A stretch of 64,000 bases of DNA, taken from contig CP036201.1 of assembly GCA_004299845.1 (NCBI GenBank), forward strand, positions 1,736,001 to 1,800,000, written 5' to 3'. Below are positions 36,246 to 44,428 of the stretch, one piece after another. Each line of letters starts with the position of its first letter. Position 1 is the stretch's first letter. The position numbers were made by a program, and so were the translations under genes. Source of the stretch: Verrucomicrobia bacterium S94. Its GTDB lineage: Bacteria; Verrucomicrobiota; Kiritimatiellia; Kiritimatiellales; Pontiellaceae. Under the pieces are notes generated by a model. That model was not told where the DNA came from. It was given only the letters and a program-made list of their open reading frames with translations, and did not search any database.

Positions 36246-37985
36246 CTACTTCACAACACGGAAGAACTTAGTCGGGTCTGCAGCAGCATCCGCCCAGGCC
36301 ATTTCCTCACCGGTTCCGATCAGCGTCGCTTCAACGGAAACCGAAGAGAAGCCGGCATCTGCCGAACTCTGAACGAAGTATTCAACCCCTTCGTCGGTAT
36401 CGAAGGTCAGAGCCACACCGCCCTGAACCAGGTCGTTGATCATCACGCCTTCACCATGGCTGGTGCTGTCAATGAATCCGAACTGATCCGCAGCGGACCA
36501 GCCCAGCAGCCAGTTATGATCCGGGCTGAAGCCGCCGGCATACGTTGCTTCCGTAAAGAATCCATCCGCAGTAACCGAAGCCCCCATATCGACTGCATCG
36601 TTCGCAGCACACGGATCAAGGCTCAGAACCGGACTGATGGTCTTACCTTCTGTGCTGGTGAACGCCGCAGTATCACGGGTGATTGATGCGATCGGCATGG
36701 CCGCCGGCTCAACAATGTTGTTCAGAGCGGCATTGGTCTGACCGAGCAGGTTGAACCAGGTGTAGTTATTGTTGTTATAGAATACACAGTTTTCAAATCC
36801 GGCCAGCGTACCTTCACGCTGTGCCGTATAGATCGTCCACGGTGCAATCCCGATGCTGTTGGAAGGCAGGTTCGTATACGATTCTGAGAACACTTCCTCA
36901 AAGGTCAGAGTGCCGTTGTAACCATAGCCCTGAGCTCCGTCGCCGTCATCACCATCCGCACGAACAACATGCTCGGAAACATCCATAAAGATGCAGTTGC
37001 GGTACTGAATACGGGCCCCATCGCGCCAGGCGGTTCCGCCGTCACCGTCTTCACCGTTGCCGTTACCCTGCCCGATGGCTGTAAAGTTGGCAATAACACC
37101 TGTCGTTACCGGCTGAGCATCGGAATCCTCTGCACCATCGTGTTCAAAAATGTTGTCTCCGAGCCCCGAACCCTGTTTGTAATCTCCGGAATACCCCTGA
37201 ACAATCAGGCCAAACTGAGCTTTACCGCGCCATCCCTGGTCAATGTCAAAGCTGTCGTCACCGACATTCCAGATATTCACGTGCTTCAGGTTTACTTTAC
37301 CGCCCCAGATTTCGATGCCGTCATCCACGTTGTTCATGACTTCCACATATTCGATATCCGTGGCTGCGCCGACACCACCGAGCGACAGACCGTTCAGCTC
37401 AACATCCGGCTGCGAGGTCTGCTGACCGCCGTAACGGATCGACAGATATTTAATGGAACCGCTGTCATCATAATCATCGTTACCGCCGTAATACGGACGG
37501 GTATCACCGACATAGGCAGCACTCAGGCCTTCCATGATTTTATCGCTGTTGCCGTCCGGCTCTTTTGAGTTCAGCACACCGTCTGAACCGGTAATTGCAG
37601 AGCCTTTATAATGCGAAGCTGAAATCATGCCGTTACCGCAGATTGCAATCGAACCCCACTGATTGCACTGGGGCTGCCATGTCGTAAAGTTATCGTTTGT
37701 CGAAGTAAAGATCACCGGATTATATTTTGTTCCTTCAACAAACAGCTGAGCCCCGCGGGTGACCCCTAGGCTTCCGTCTCCCGAGTTTTTAAACACAACT
37801 CCGGCTTCCAGCGTCAGTGCAGCCCCCGGCATAACGTATACAACGTTGGTCAGACTGTAATAATCTCCGTCCGGCAGTGCCGGCAGATTAGTGGACGTGA
37901 CAATGTCCTGGTCAATATAGGTGACCGCTGCGCCGGCTATACCCGTTGCAGCCACAGCCGCTGCAATAATAAACTGCTTTTTCAT
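36246..37985 (-). CDS. Secreted beta-helix-like protein paired with the TonB receptor
   Basis: Starting at ATG 37985 (AAAGGAGAAATA upstream), the protein has 579 residues and a signal peptide (MKKQFIIAAAVAATGIAGAA). The body is rich in Gly, Asn and Asp with repeated beta-strand units: AALTLEAGVVFKNSGDGSLG, IKYLSIRYGGQQTSQPDVEL, YVEVMNNVDDGIEIWGGKVN and LKHVNIWNVGDDSFDIDQGW. This is the look of a right-handed parallel beta-helix. Proteins of this type are often encoded beside carboxypeptidase-like TonB receptors. It is probably a surface ligand-binding protein or enzyme. The ligand is unknown. Confidence 0.75.
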   Translation of the reverse strand: MKKQFIIAAAVAATGIAGAAVTYIDQDIVTSTNLPALPDGDYYSLTNVVYVMPGAALTLEAGVVFKNSGDGSLGVTRGAQLFVEGTKYNPVIFTSTNDNFTTWQPQCNQWGSIAICGNGMISASHYKGSAITGSDGVLNSKEPDGNSDKIMEGLSAAYVGDTRPYYGGNDDYDDSGSIKYLSIRYGGQQTSQPDVELNGLSLGGVGAATDIEYVEVMNNVDDGIEIWGGKVNLKHVNIWNVGDDSFDIDQGWRGKAQFGLIVQGYSGDYKQGSGLGDNIFEHDGAEDSDAQPVTTGVIANFTAIGQGNGNGEDGDGGTAWRDGARIQYRNCIFMDVSEHVVRADGDDGDGAQGYGYNGTLTFEEVFSESYTNLPSNSIGIAPWTIYTAQREGTLAGFENCVFYNNNNYTWFNLLGQTNAALNNIVEPAAMPIASITRDTAAFTSTEGKTISPVLSLDPCAANDAVDMGASVTADGFFTEATYAGGFSPDHNWLLGWSAADQFGFIDSTSHGEGVMINDLVQGGVALTFDTDEGVEYFVQSSADAGFSSVSVEATLIGTGEEMAWADAAADPTKFFRVVK

Positions 37986-38196
37986 TATTTCTCCTTTAAT
38001 GAACATTTGATTTAATTCGATGCGGTCACCCGCGATAAATAAAATGGTGCTAAAGGGGAGAACCGGAGGCCGTTCCTTTTCCACCTTCCGTATTCGACAA
38101 TCCAGTTGAAGCGTTAAAGTGAAAGGGGTTCATTAATTTAATTAAAACCGTTCCAACTGAATTGCCCCCTTCAACGCCGATGATTTGGCCCTTCCT

Positions 38197-38236
38197 ATGT
38201 TTGGAAAACATTAGGATATGTTATGGATGCTGTTGG
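38197..38236 (-). promoter_or_regulatory. Candidate PhoB-box array before the beta-helix gene
   Basis: On the minus strand, CCAACAG (38236-38230), ATAACAT (38224-38218), CTAATGT (38214-38208) and CAAACAT (38203-38197) follow at 12, 10 and 11 bp. The spacing is looser than in the pst promoters, and the array is about 210 bp upstream of the start codon. A TTCC-N6-TGGAA palindrome (38192-38206) overlaps its end. Confidence 0.35.
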
Positions 38237-38355
38237 CGCTTTATGGCCAGTCCGCTAGAATAGAGTTAGATTTCTGTTTGCACCCTTTAAAACATGCGGT
38301 TTTTCAATTCCCGGAAAACAAACCCGCATCCCTGCTTGTTTGACTGTAGTAGAAT

Positions 38356-38387
38356 AAAAAACGCCCCGGCACATTTACTCCGGAACG
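38356..38387 (-). terminator. Orphan rho-independent terminator
   Basis: Minus-strand CGTTCCGG (38387-38380) pairs with CCGGGGCG (38369-38362), including two G-U pairs, and is followed by TTTTTT. No intact minus-strand gene precedes it, only a 20-codon tail. It is probably left from a deleted gene. Confidence 0.7.
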
Positions 38388-38544
38388 TCTCATTAACAAT
38401 CTGTCGAATGAACTTACCGCGTAACCACCGGGACCGGCTCGACCGGAGCAGCCAGCACAACATCGGTATCTGCATTTCTATTTCATCTTGAACCCGACCG
38501 CCTGCACAGGCATTTTCAACAACGGTGTAACCTGCAGGATTGCA

Positions 38545-39342
38545 ATGAACAAATGGATCTCCAGAAATTTTCAAACGGTTGCGTTAATACTCATAATCTG
38601 CGGAATGCCGGTCACCCGGGGACTCGCAGCAGAAGCGGCCTATAACATACTGAAAACCGCAGATCATGATCCTACCCTTTTCACACAGGGGTTCATGGTT
38701 GATGGCGACGAGCTGATTGAAAGTTCGGGCCTTTATGGGCAATCCCGAATTCTGCGCTACAGAATTGCCACGGGAAAAGTGATCCATAGCCGGGACCTGC
38801 CCGCTTCTGTTTTTGCCGAAGGCCTCCACCTGCTGAACGATTCCGTTTATCTGCTGACCTGGCGGGAAGGCTGCGCCTATCGACTGGATGCAGCTGACTT
38901 CAGCATTCAGCAGCGCTTTGTGCTCGAAACCGAAGGCTGGGGACTGACGCACGACGGCACGCACTTTATTCAGAGCGATGGTTCCAACGTGCTGTATTTT
39001 CGCAACAGTTCAACCTTTAAGGTGGAAAAACAACAGCCGGTTTACAACGGAATGCGGCGGCAGAGTAATCTTAACGAACTGGAGTATGCCCGGGGACTGA
39101 TCTGGGCGAATGTGTACATGACCCCCACCATTGTCGCCATTTCGCCGAACAATGGACGCGTGGTCTTTTCACTGGACCTGTCCGACCTCACCGCCCGGCA
39201 CAACGATGGAGACATCGGCCACGTTCTCAACGGCATTGCATACGATCCGCAGCGTGACGCCTTCTGGATAACCGGAAAATGCTGGAACAAACGCTACCTG
39301 ATCCAAATCAATTCTCCCGAAACCGCAGCACCGGAAAAATAA
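38545..39342 (+). CDS. Glutaminyl-peptide cyclotransferase (bacterial five-bladed propeller type)
   Basis: The enzyme converts N-terminal glutamine to pyroglutamate. From the ATG at 38545 (AGGA upstream) the product has 265 residues with a signal peptide (MNKWISRNFQTVALILIICG, then MPVTRGLAAEA). Family-specific stretches are HDPTLFTQGFMVDGDELIES, SGLYGQSRILRYRIATGKVI, AEGLHLLNDSVYLLTWREG, LNELEYARGLIWANVYMTPT and LNGIAYDPQRDAFWITGKCW. The last is the typical C-terminal blade with the conserved Trp and Lys. It is periplasmic and monocistronic. The earlier in-frame start at 38488 would hide the signal peptide. Confidence 0.88.
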   Translation: MNKWISRNFQTVALILIICGMPVTRGLAAEAAYNILKTADHDPTLFTQGFMVDGDELIESSGLYGQSRILRYRIATGKVIHSRDLPASVFAEGLHLLNDSVYLLTWREGCAYRLDAADFSIQQRFVLETEGWGLTHDGTHFIQSDGSNVLYFRNSSTFKVEKQQPVYNGMRRQSNLNELEYARGLIWANVYMTPTIVAISPNNGRVVFSLDLSDLTARHNDGDIGHVLNGIAYDPQRDAFWITGKCWNKRYLIQINSPETAAPEK

Positions 39343-39604
39343 ATGGCGGAGAAAACCAGTCCGGCAGACATTTCAACTTTCGGAACTATCCAACGTATAG
39401 ATCTAAAGGTTTCAGTCCTTCGGAAGATGGAAACCCCATCGCTCCACCAAAACCGATAAATCTATTTACAAAACCACCGAATTTCTTTAAAGTGAGTGAA
39501 AACTAAGACAGTGTTGTATAAACGAGATAGACTGATTATAGTGAAGGTCTATGATAGCTCGCGTATTTTCATACCGGCACGAATCTCAATTGGACTCTAT
39601 AAGA

Positions 39605-40387
39605 ATGAAAAAAATATTTGCAATCACATGTGCGCTCTCCGTTATAGGAAGTATGGCCTCCTATGCAGACGTCACCCTTTTCGATGATGACTTTTCCTCA
39701 TCGACAATTGCAAATGACGGGCGGATTTCCCGGGATGATGTCGGGGAAGGATGGCGTAAAAATACAAATTCCCTATGGACTGCGTCTGGTGGAAACCTTG
39801 CCAATGCGGGCACGACTGCCGGAGTGCCATCAGAGGGTGCCGTTGGGCAGGTGATTTCCGTGACCACAACGGATACAAGCCTGACCAAAATCCAGGTTTC
39901 TTTTGATTATGTGGTCGGTACGGGATCGACACTTTATTTCCATCTTCACGGCTATACGGAAAACGGAGCGCCTGCTGCAAACGAACCACTCGCAAATACC
40001 GGAGCGCAAAACGGCCGCATTCAAAATCAGGCGGAAAACGAATATGCCGATATCAGCCTCCTGGACGGCAGTGACCCGGAAACTGAGCCCTCTGGTTACA
40101 GCTTATTTGCGGCCGGCACATCCGGAAACTACGCGCAGACATTCGATCTGACTGAATATTCCTGGTCTGCCGATGAACTGCCCGGGATTTCAGGGAGCAT
40201 CGGGAGTATTGCTGACTTTGACCTCATTCTGGCGGCTTTCGCTTCGAAAATAACGCAAACGGATGGATCGGGAGCAATCTCAGTCGATAATTTCAAAGTC
40301 ACGGCCATTCCGGAACCGGCGGTCCTTGGGTTAGTTGTACTGTTCGGAAGCAGCTTCTTCTTTGTTCGGCACTTCTTCGATAAATAA
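39605..40387 (+). CDS. PEP-CTERM sorting-domain protein
   Basis: A 260-residue secreted protein. It starts with a signal peptide (MKKIFAITCALSVIGSMASY, then AD). It ends with a PEP-CTERM signal: VTAIPEPAVLGLVVLFGSSF followed by FFVRHFFDK (Pro-Glu-Pro motif, hydrophobic helix, short basic tail). Such proteins are cut and anchored by an exosortase and often depend on exopolysaccharide export; no exosortase gene lies in this window. The middle is a jelly-roll-like beta domain (DDDFSSSTIANDGRISRDDV...FDYVVGTGSTLYFHLHGY). A hairpin ACCGGCCC/GGGCCGGT at 40405-40431 follows the stop. Confidence 0.87.
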   Translation: MKKIFAITCALSVIGSMASYADVTLFDDDFSSSTIANDGRISRDDVGEGWRKNTNSLWTASGGNLANAGTTAGVPSEGAVGQVISVTTTDTSLTKIQVSFDYVVGTGSTLYFHLHGYTENGAPAANEPLANTGAQNGRIQNQAENEYADISLLDGSDPETEPSGYSLFAAGTSGNYAQTFDLTEYSWSADELPGISGSIGSIADFDLILAAFASKITQTDGSGAISVDNFKVTAIPEPAVLGLVVLFGSSFFFVRHFFDK

Positions 40388-40404
40388 ACAGTACCATTCC
40401 ATAT

Positions 40405-40431
40405 ACCGGCCCGTTTTAAGATAGGGCCGGT
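40405..40431 (+). terminator. Hairpin after the PEP-CTERM gene, probable terminator
   Basis: ACCGGCCC (40405-40412) and GGGCCGGT (40424-40431) form a perfect 8-bp stem with an 11-base loop. There is no T-run, so a terminator role is likely but not certain. Confidence 0.45.
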
Positions 40432-40610
40432 TCGATGACCCGGCCGCCCTATCGCTCGGTTTGCAGAAGGCGAACCCCTTTCATATGACTGTATGTGCGT
40501 GCGGCACCATCACTCCCGAGATTCGGAATAAAAACCAGATTTCACGCAATTCACCGAACTCCGGTTTGATGGATTATTTTCAGGTATCTGAATTTTCCCA
40601 TCGGTTTAAT

Positions 40611-41648
40611 CTACGCAGAAGTGCCGCGCTCGATGCGGCGGTGAGCATCCATCAACTCTCCCGGATTGGTCTGCGCGGCAAGGAGCGAAAGTTCCCCGCA
40701 AAGCACCTGCGCGGCGCAGAGACAGGCGAGCCGTTTCGAATTTTCACCCGGCTCACGGTTTTCGGTCAGGCCCATGCGCTGCATATTTTGCAGAACGAAA
40801 TCGAGTCCCTTTCCATTGCCGACCGTGCCCATAATCAGATTCGGCAGCGTGACGGAAAAATAGAGATCTTCACCACGCACTTCACAAATCGTAAATCCCT
40901 GCGAGCCTTCCACAATATTGGCGGCATCCTGACCGGTGGCCAGATAGAACCCGAGCAGCATGTTGGCAAAATGGGCATTCGCACTACGGGAACCGCCGGC
41001 CAGCAGCGTGCCGATCAGATTTTTACGGATATTAAGCTGAACAACTTTTTCAGGCGTAGTCTTCAGGTAGCGCCGGCACAGTTTTCCCGGAATTGTCATT
41101 TCAGCCACGACATATTTGCCCCGGCCGAGAATGCCGTTGACGGCGGTGGCTTTTTTATCGGAGCAGTAATTGCCTGAAATGGAGCCGTATTTTAAATTCG
41201 GATGTTTTGCGAGAATATGATTCATCAGCGCCTCGGCCGCCTGCGTGCACATATTGTGTCCCGAGGCATCACCGGTCGTGAACTCAAAACGAATAAAAAG
41301 CAGATTAGCCGCAATCTGGGCATTGATATTGATCAGTCTGGCAAAACGACTGGTCCCGTCCACTACCTTTCCAAGGGTTGGGAAATCGGCTTTGATTTTT
41401 TCCAGAGCCAGAAACGCTGCCGTTGCATCCGGCGCTTCAAACAGAACGGAACGGGTCATCCGGTCATCAATTACAGTACATCTTATCCCCTGTTCACAGT
41501 TCATGGAAACCCGGGCTCCGCGATTGACCGATGGCCACAGCGGCGTTTCATAGGTCGCCAACGGCACCTCGAATTCACCTTCAATAACCGGTCCGGACAC
41601 GTTTAAAGGCCCAACAAACTGCATGGGGATCTTTGCGTATTGACTCAT
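40611..41648 (-). CDS. Hydroxymethylglutaryl-CoA reductase, class I-like
   Basis: This enzyme reduces HMG-CoA to mevalonate, the committed step of the mevalonate pathway to isoprenoids. The 345-residue protein carries the substrate-binding VPLATYETPLWPSVNRGAR with the catalytic Glu, the dinucleotide motif TGDASGHNMCTQAAE, the catalytic Lys in ISGNYCSDKKATAVNG, the GGSRSANAHFANML motif and the catalytic Asp in LATGQDAANIVEGSQG. These forms match class I (eukaryote and archaeal type) better than class II. It is a single-gene unit. The rest of the pathway is not in the window. Confidence 0.9.
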   Translation of the reverse strand: MSQYAKIPMQFVGPLNVSGPVIEGEFEVPLATYETPLWPSVNRGARVSMNCEQGIRCTVIDDRMTRSVLFEAPDATAAFLALEKIKADFPTLGKVVDGTSRFARLININAQIAANLLFIRFEFTTGDASGHNMCTQAAEALMNHILAKHPNLKYGSISGNYCSDKKATAVNGILGRGKYVVAEMTIPGKLCRRYLKTTPEKVVQLNIRKNLIGTLLAGGSRSANAHFANMLLGFYLATGQDAANIVEGSQGFTICEVRGEDLYFSVTLPNLIMGTVGNGKGLDFVLQNMQRMGLTENREPGENSKRLACLCAAQVLCGELSLLAAQTNPGELMDAHRRIERGTSA

Positions 41649-41755
41649 CTCTGCTCCTTATAAAAAAAGAGTAAGCGGGATTGATCCGGCTTGTCAAATA
41701 TCGAGCCGCACCACTTGCTCTCCTCCTCCGGAAAGGAACTTTGCTAAATATTTAC

Positions 41756-41784
41756 CAAACAGCGGAATAACAGTATTCTAACAT
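41756..41784 (+). promoter_or_regulatory. Candidate PhoB box before phoB
   Basis: CAAACAG, ATAACAG and CTAACAT begin at 41756, 41767 and 41778, an exact 11-bp spacing as in a Pho box. The array lies about 45 bp before the start of phoB, implying autoregulation of phoBR. Confidence 0.6.
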
Positions 41785-41827
41785 TTTAAAGATTGTTAGC
41801 GTTCAGTAAATGCGGAACATTGACGTC

Positions 41828-42523
41828 ATGGAAAAGATCAAAATTCTGGTTGTTGAGGACGAAGCACCGATTCAGGAACTTTTACAGTTCAACCTGGAGC
41901 GCAGTAAATATCGTGTAAAGGTGGTGGACTCCGGAGAAGAAGGCTTAACTACCGCCCAGCAGTTTAAACCCGACCTGATCCTGCTGGATATTATGCTACC
42001 GGGGACCGACGGTCTTGAAGTCTGCAAAAAACTCAAGGCCGATCCCAAAACGGAACGCATCCCGATTATTATGCTGACCGCCCTCTGCGAAGAGGCGGAT
42101 GTCGTGACCGGCCTTGAACTGGGGGCCGACGATTATATCACCAAGCCGTTCAGCCCGCGCGTCCTTCTGGCCCGCGTGAAAGCCGCATTGCGCCGGATCT
42201 CTGCCCGGAAACCGGTCTCCAATGAGGAGCTGATAAACGTGCATAACATCACGGTGGATATCGGCCGCCACAAGGTCGAAGTTGAGGGGCAGGATGTGGC
42301 CCTCACCTTTACCGAATTCAAAGTGCTGCAGCTGCTGGCGCAGCAGCCGGGCCGTGTATTCACCCGCTACCAGATTGTCGACGCGGTGCACGGCGAAGAT
42401 TATCCGGTCACAGACCGTTCGGTGGATGTCCAGATTGTGGGTCTTCGCAAAAAACTGGGCGTGGCGGGAAAATATATCGAAACGGTCCGCGGCATCGGCT
42501 ACCGCTTCAAAGAAGAAGAATAG
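41828..42523 (+). CDS. phoB: Phosphate regulon response regulator PhoB
   Basis: A 231-residue OmpR/PhoB-family response regulator that activates phosphate-starvation genes. The receiver domain (1-120) has the acidic pair in VVEDEAP, the phospho-acceptor Asp54 in LILLDIMLPG, the conserved Thr in MLTALCEE and the Lys in ITKPFSP. The winged-helix DNA-binding domain (about 140-231) has the recognition stretch VTDRSVDVQIVGLRKKLG and a YIETVRGIGYRF end. An alternative ATG six codons upstream (41810) exists. The gene is followed after 15 bp by phoR, and a Pho box precedes it. Confidence 0.93.
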   Translation: MEKIKILVVEDEAPIQELLQFNLERSKYRVKVVDSGEEGLTTAQQFKPDLILLDIMLPGTDGLEVCKKLKADPKTERIPIIMLTALCEEADVVTGLELGADDYITKPFSPRVLLARVKAALRRISARKPVSNEELINVHNITVDIGRHKVEVEGQDVALTFTEFKVLQLLAQQPGRVFTRYQIVDAVHGEDYPVTDRSVDVQIVGLRKKLGVAGKYIETVRGIGYRFKEEE

Positions 42524-42538
42524 GCCGGAAATACGGCA

Positions 42539-44317
42539 ATGAAAAAAAAACATCTTTTCTGGCTCCTGCTTCCCTCATACTGGATATTGATCGCAGGTGC
42601 CATTCTGGTGGTGGCGCTGTATGCTTTCCACTCCATGCAGAATCTTTATTTCCAGGCCTTGGAAAAGGATATTTCCACCCGGGCCACTCTGCTTTCCGAA
42701 CAGATTAAGGATATTGATCTACAGGATGATGCTCCCCGGATTGATGCCCTCTGCAAAACGGTCGGTGCATCTTCCGGGACCCGTTTCACAATTGTGATGC
42801 CCGATGGAAAGGTCATTGGTGATTCCGACAAAAAGCTCCATGAAATAGAATCGCACGATGACCGGCCGGAAATCCGCATGGCTCTGGCCGGTACGGTCGG
42901 AAAGGATATCCGGTTCAGCCGTACGGTCCGGCAGGACATGATGTATATTGCCGTTCCGTTACGGAATCAGAACCATGAAACACGCTGCGCCGTACGCGCA
43001 GCGCTCCCGATGACCGATATCGAAAACGAACTGGATGCCATGACGGTTCGTGTTCTCGTATTTTCTGTTCTGGCCGGCATTCTGGCCATGGTGGTCTGTG
43101 TAGTTATGGTCCGTCGTATCACCTACCCTCTTCGGGGTATGGGGCAGACCGCCCGGCGCTTTGCCGACGGTGATTTCACGCAGCGTGTCCCCCGCCAGAA
43201 GGCGCTTGAACTCGATGAACTGGCGGAATCGTTCAACACCATGTCGGAACAGCTGGACAAAACACTCACCACGCTTAATGAACAGCGCAACGAACAGAAT
43301 GCCGTATTATCCTCTATGGATGAAGGCGTTCTGGCCATTGATAAAAAAGAGCGCATCATTCATATGAACCGCGTTGCCGGCGAAATTCTGGGGGTGGATC
43401 ATTGCAAGGTGAAACGCGAAATTGTCCAGCAGGTAATCCGCTATGCCAACCTTCAGGAATTTATTAAAGCCCTGCTGGGCTCCCAGCGTGCAATCAGCCG
43501 CGATATGACCCTGATCGGCGACGTCGAAAAACAGATTCAGGTCCGCGGAACCGTGCTCTGGGATGCCGAGAACGAAGCCATCGGGGCATTGGTTGTGCTG
43601 CGCGATGTCACCCAGTTGCGCCACCTCGAAACGGTACGCTCGGATTTCGTGGCTAACGTATCGCACGAACTTAAAACCCCGATCACCTCAATTAAGGGTT
43701 TTGTGGAAACCCTGCTTTCCGATGACTGGAACCATGAACCCGATATTCTCCGTTTCCTCGAAATTATCAGCCAGCAGGCCGGGCGTATGAATAATATTAT
43801 CGATGATCTGCTCACACTCTCCCGCCTCGAACAGAAAGAGGGACACGTGATGACGGAGCCGGCAAAGCTTCAGGGCGTCATTGAAACCGCAATCTATCTC
43901 TGCCAGCTGCAGGCCGGAAAAAAACAGATCCAAATCGACTGTATCTGCCCGGAGGATCTCGAACTCGAAATCAACGCTCCGCTACTGGAGCAGGCACTGG
44001 TGAACCTGATCATCAATGCTGTGAAATATTCAGAAGAAAATAAAAAAGTCCTTGTGCTGGCTGAAAAAAAGGAAAGCGTTATCAGCATTTATGTTAAAGA
44101 CGAAGGTTTCGGGATTGATCGCAAGCACCTCGAACGTCTCTTTGAGCGCTTTTATCGCGTCGATACCGCCCGCAGCCGCAAACTGGGCGGAACCGGGCTG
44201 GGTCTTTCCATCGTGAAACATATTGTGCAGGCACACAACGGCACCATTCGGGTCGAAAGTAAACTCGGTTCCGGCAGCACTTTCACCATTGATCTTCCGA
44301 TTCCTAAACAGCACTGA
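42539..44317 (+). CDS. phoR: Phosphate regulon sensor histidine kinase PhoR
   Basis: A 592-residue inner-membrane kinase that phosphorylates PhoB. TM1 is about 7-30 (ILIAGAILVVALYAF). A periplasmic domain of about 140 residues follows, then TM2 at about 171-191. HAMP is about 190-243 (VRRITYPLRGMGQTARRFAD). PAS is about 255-360. HisKA has the phospho-acceptor His376 in VANVSHELKTPITSIKGF. HATPase_c has NLIINAVKYS, KDEGFGID and the GGTGLGLSIVKHI loop. The sizeable periplasmic domain differs from E. coli PhoR but is common outside enterobacteria. It forms an operon with phoB. Confidence 0.94.
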   Translation: MKKKHLFWLLLPSYWILIAGAILVVALYAFHSMQNLYFQALEKDISTRATLLSEQIKDIDLQDDAPRIDALCKTVGASSGTRFTIVMPDGKVIGDSDKKLHEIESHDDRPEIRMALAGTVGKDIRFSRTVRQDMMYIAVPLRNQNHETRCAVRAALPMTDIENELDAMTVRVLVFSVLAGILAMVVCVVMVRRITYPLRGMGQTARRFADGDFTQRVPRQKALELDELAESFNTMSEQLDKTLTTLNEQRNEQNAVLSSMDEGVLAIDKKERIIHMNRVAGEILGVDHCKVKREIVQQVIRYANLQEFIKALLGSQRAISRDMTLIGDVEKQIQVRGTVLWDAENEAIGALVVLRDVTQLRHLETVRSDFVANVSHELKTPITSIKGFVETLLSDDWNHEPDILRFLEIISQQAGRMNNIIDDLLTLSRLEQKEGHVMTEPAKLQGVIETAIYLCQLQAGKKQIQIDCICPEDLELEINAPLLEQALVNLIINAVKYSEENKKVLVLAEKKESVISIYVKDEGFGIDRKHLERLFERFYRVDTARSRKLGGTGLGLSIVKHIVQAHNGTIRVESKLGSGSTFTIDLPIPKQH

Positions 44318-44428
44318 AAACGTCTGCTTTTCCCGTCCCAAATCGCCCGTATTATTTATTAGCATTTCATAAGTCATGTGATAGGTTCTCCGCGCAATTT
44401 TTATTCGAACTGTACAGGGGTGTTGTAA

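Larger units (their letters stand above)
37986..38544. other. Intergenic region with regulatory sites and an orphan gene end
   Basis: These 559 bases hold the beta-helix promoter area (left two thirds) and, on the minus strand at about 38470-38415, the short C-terminal-looking reading NADTDVVLAAPVEPVPVVTR and a stop. An intact terminator (38356-38387) follows it. No other coding sequence is convincing. Confidence 0.4.
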
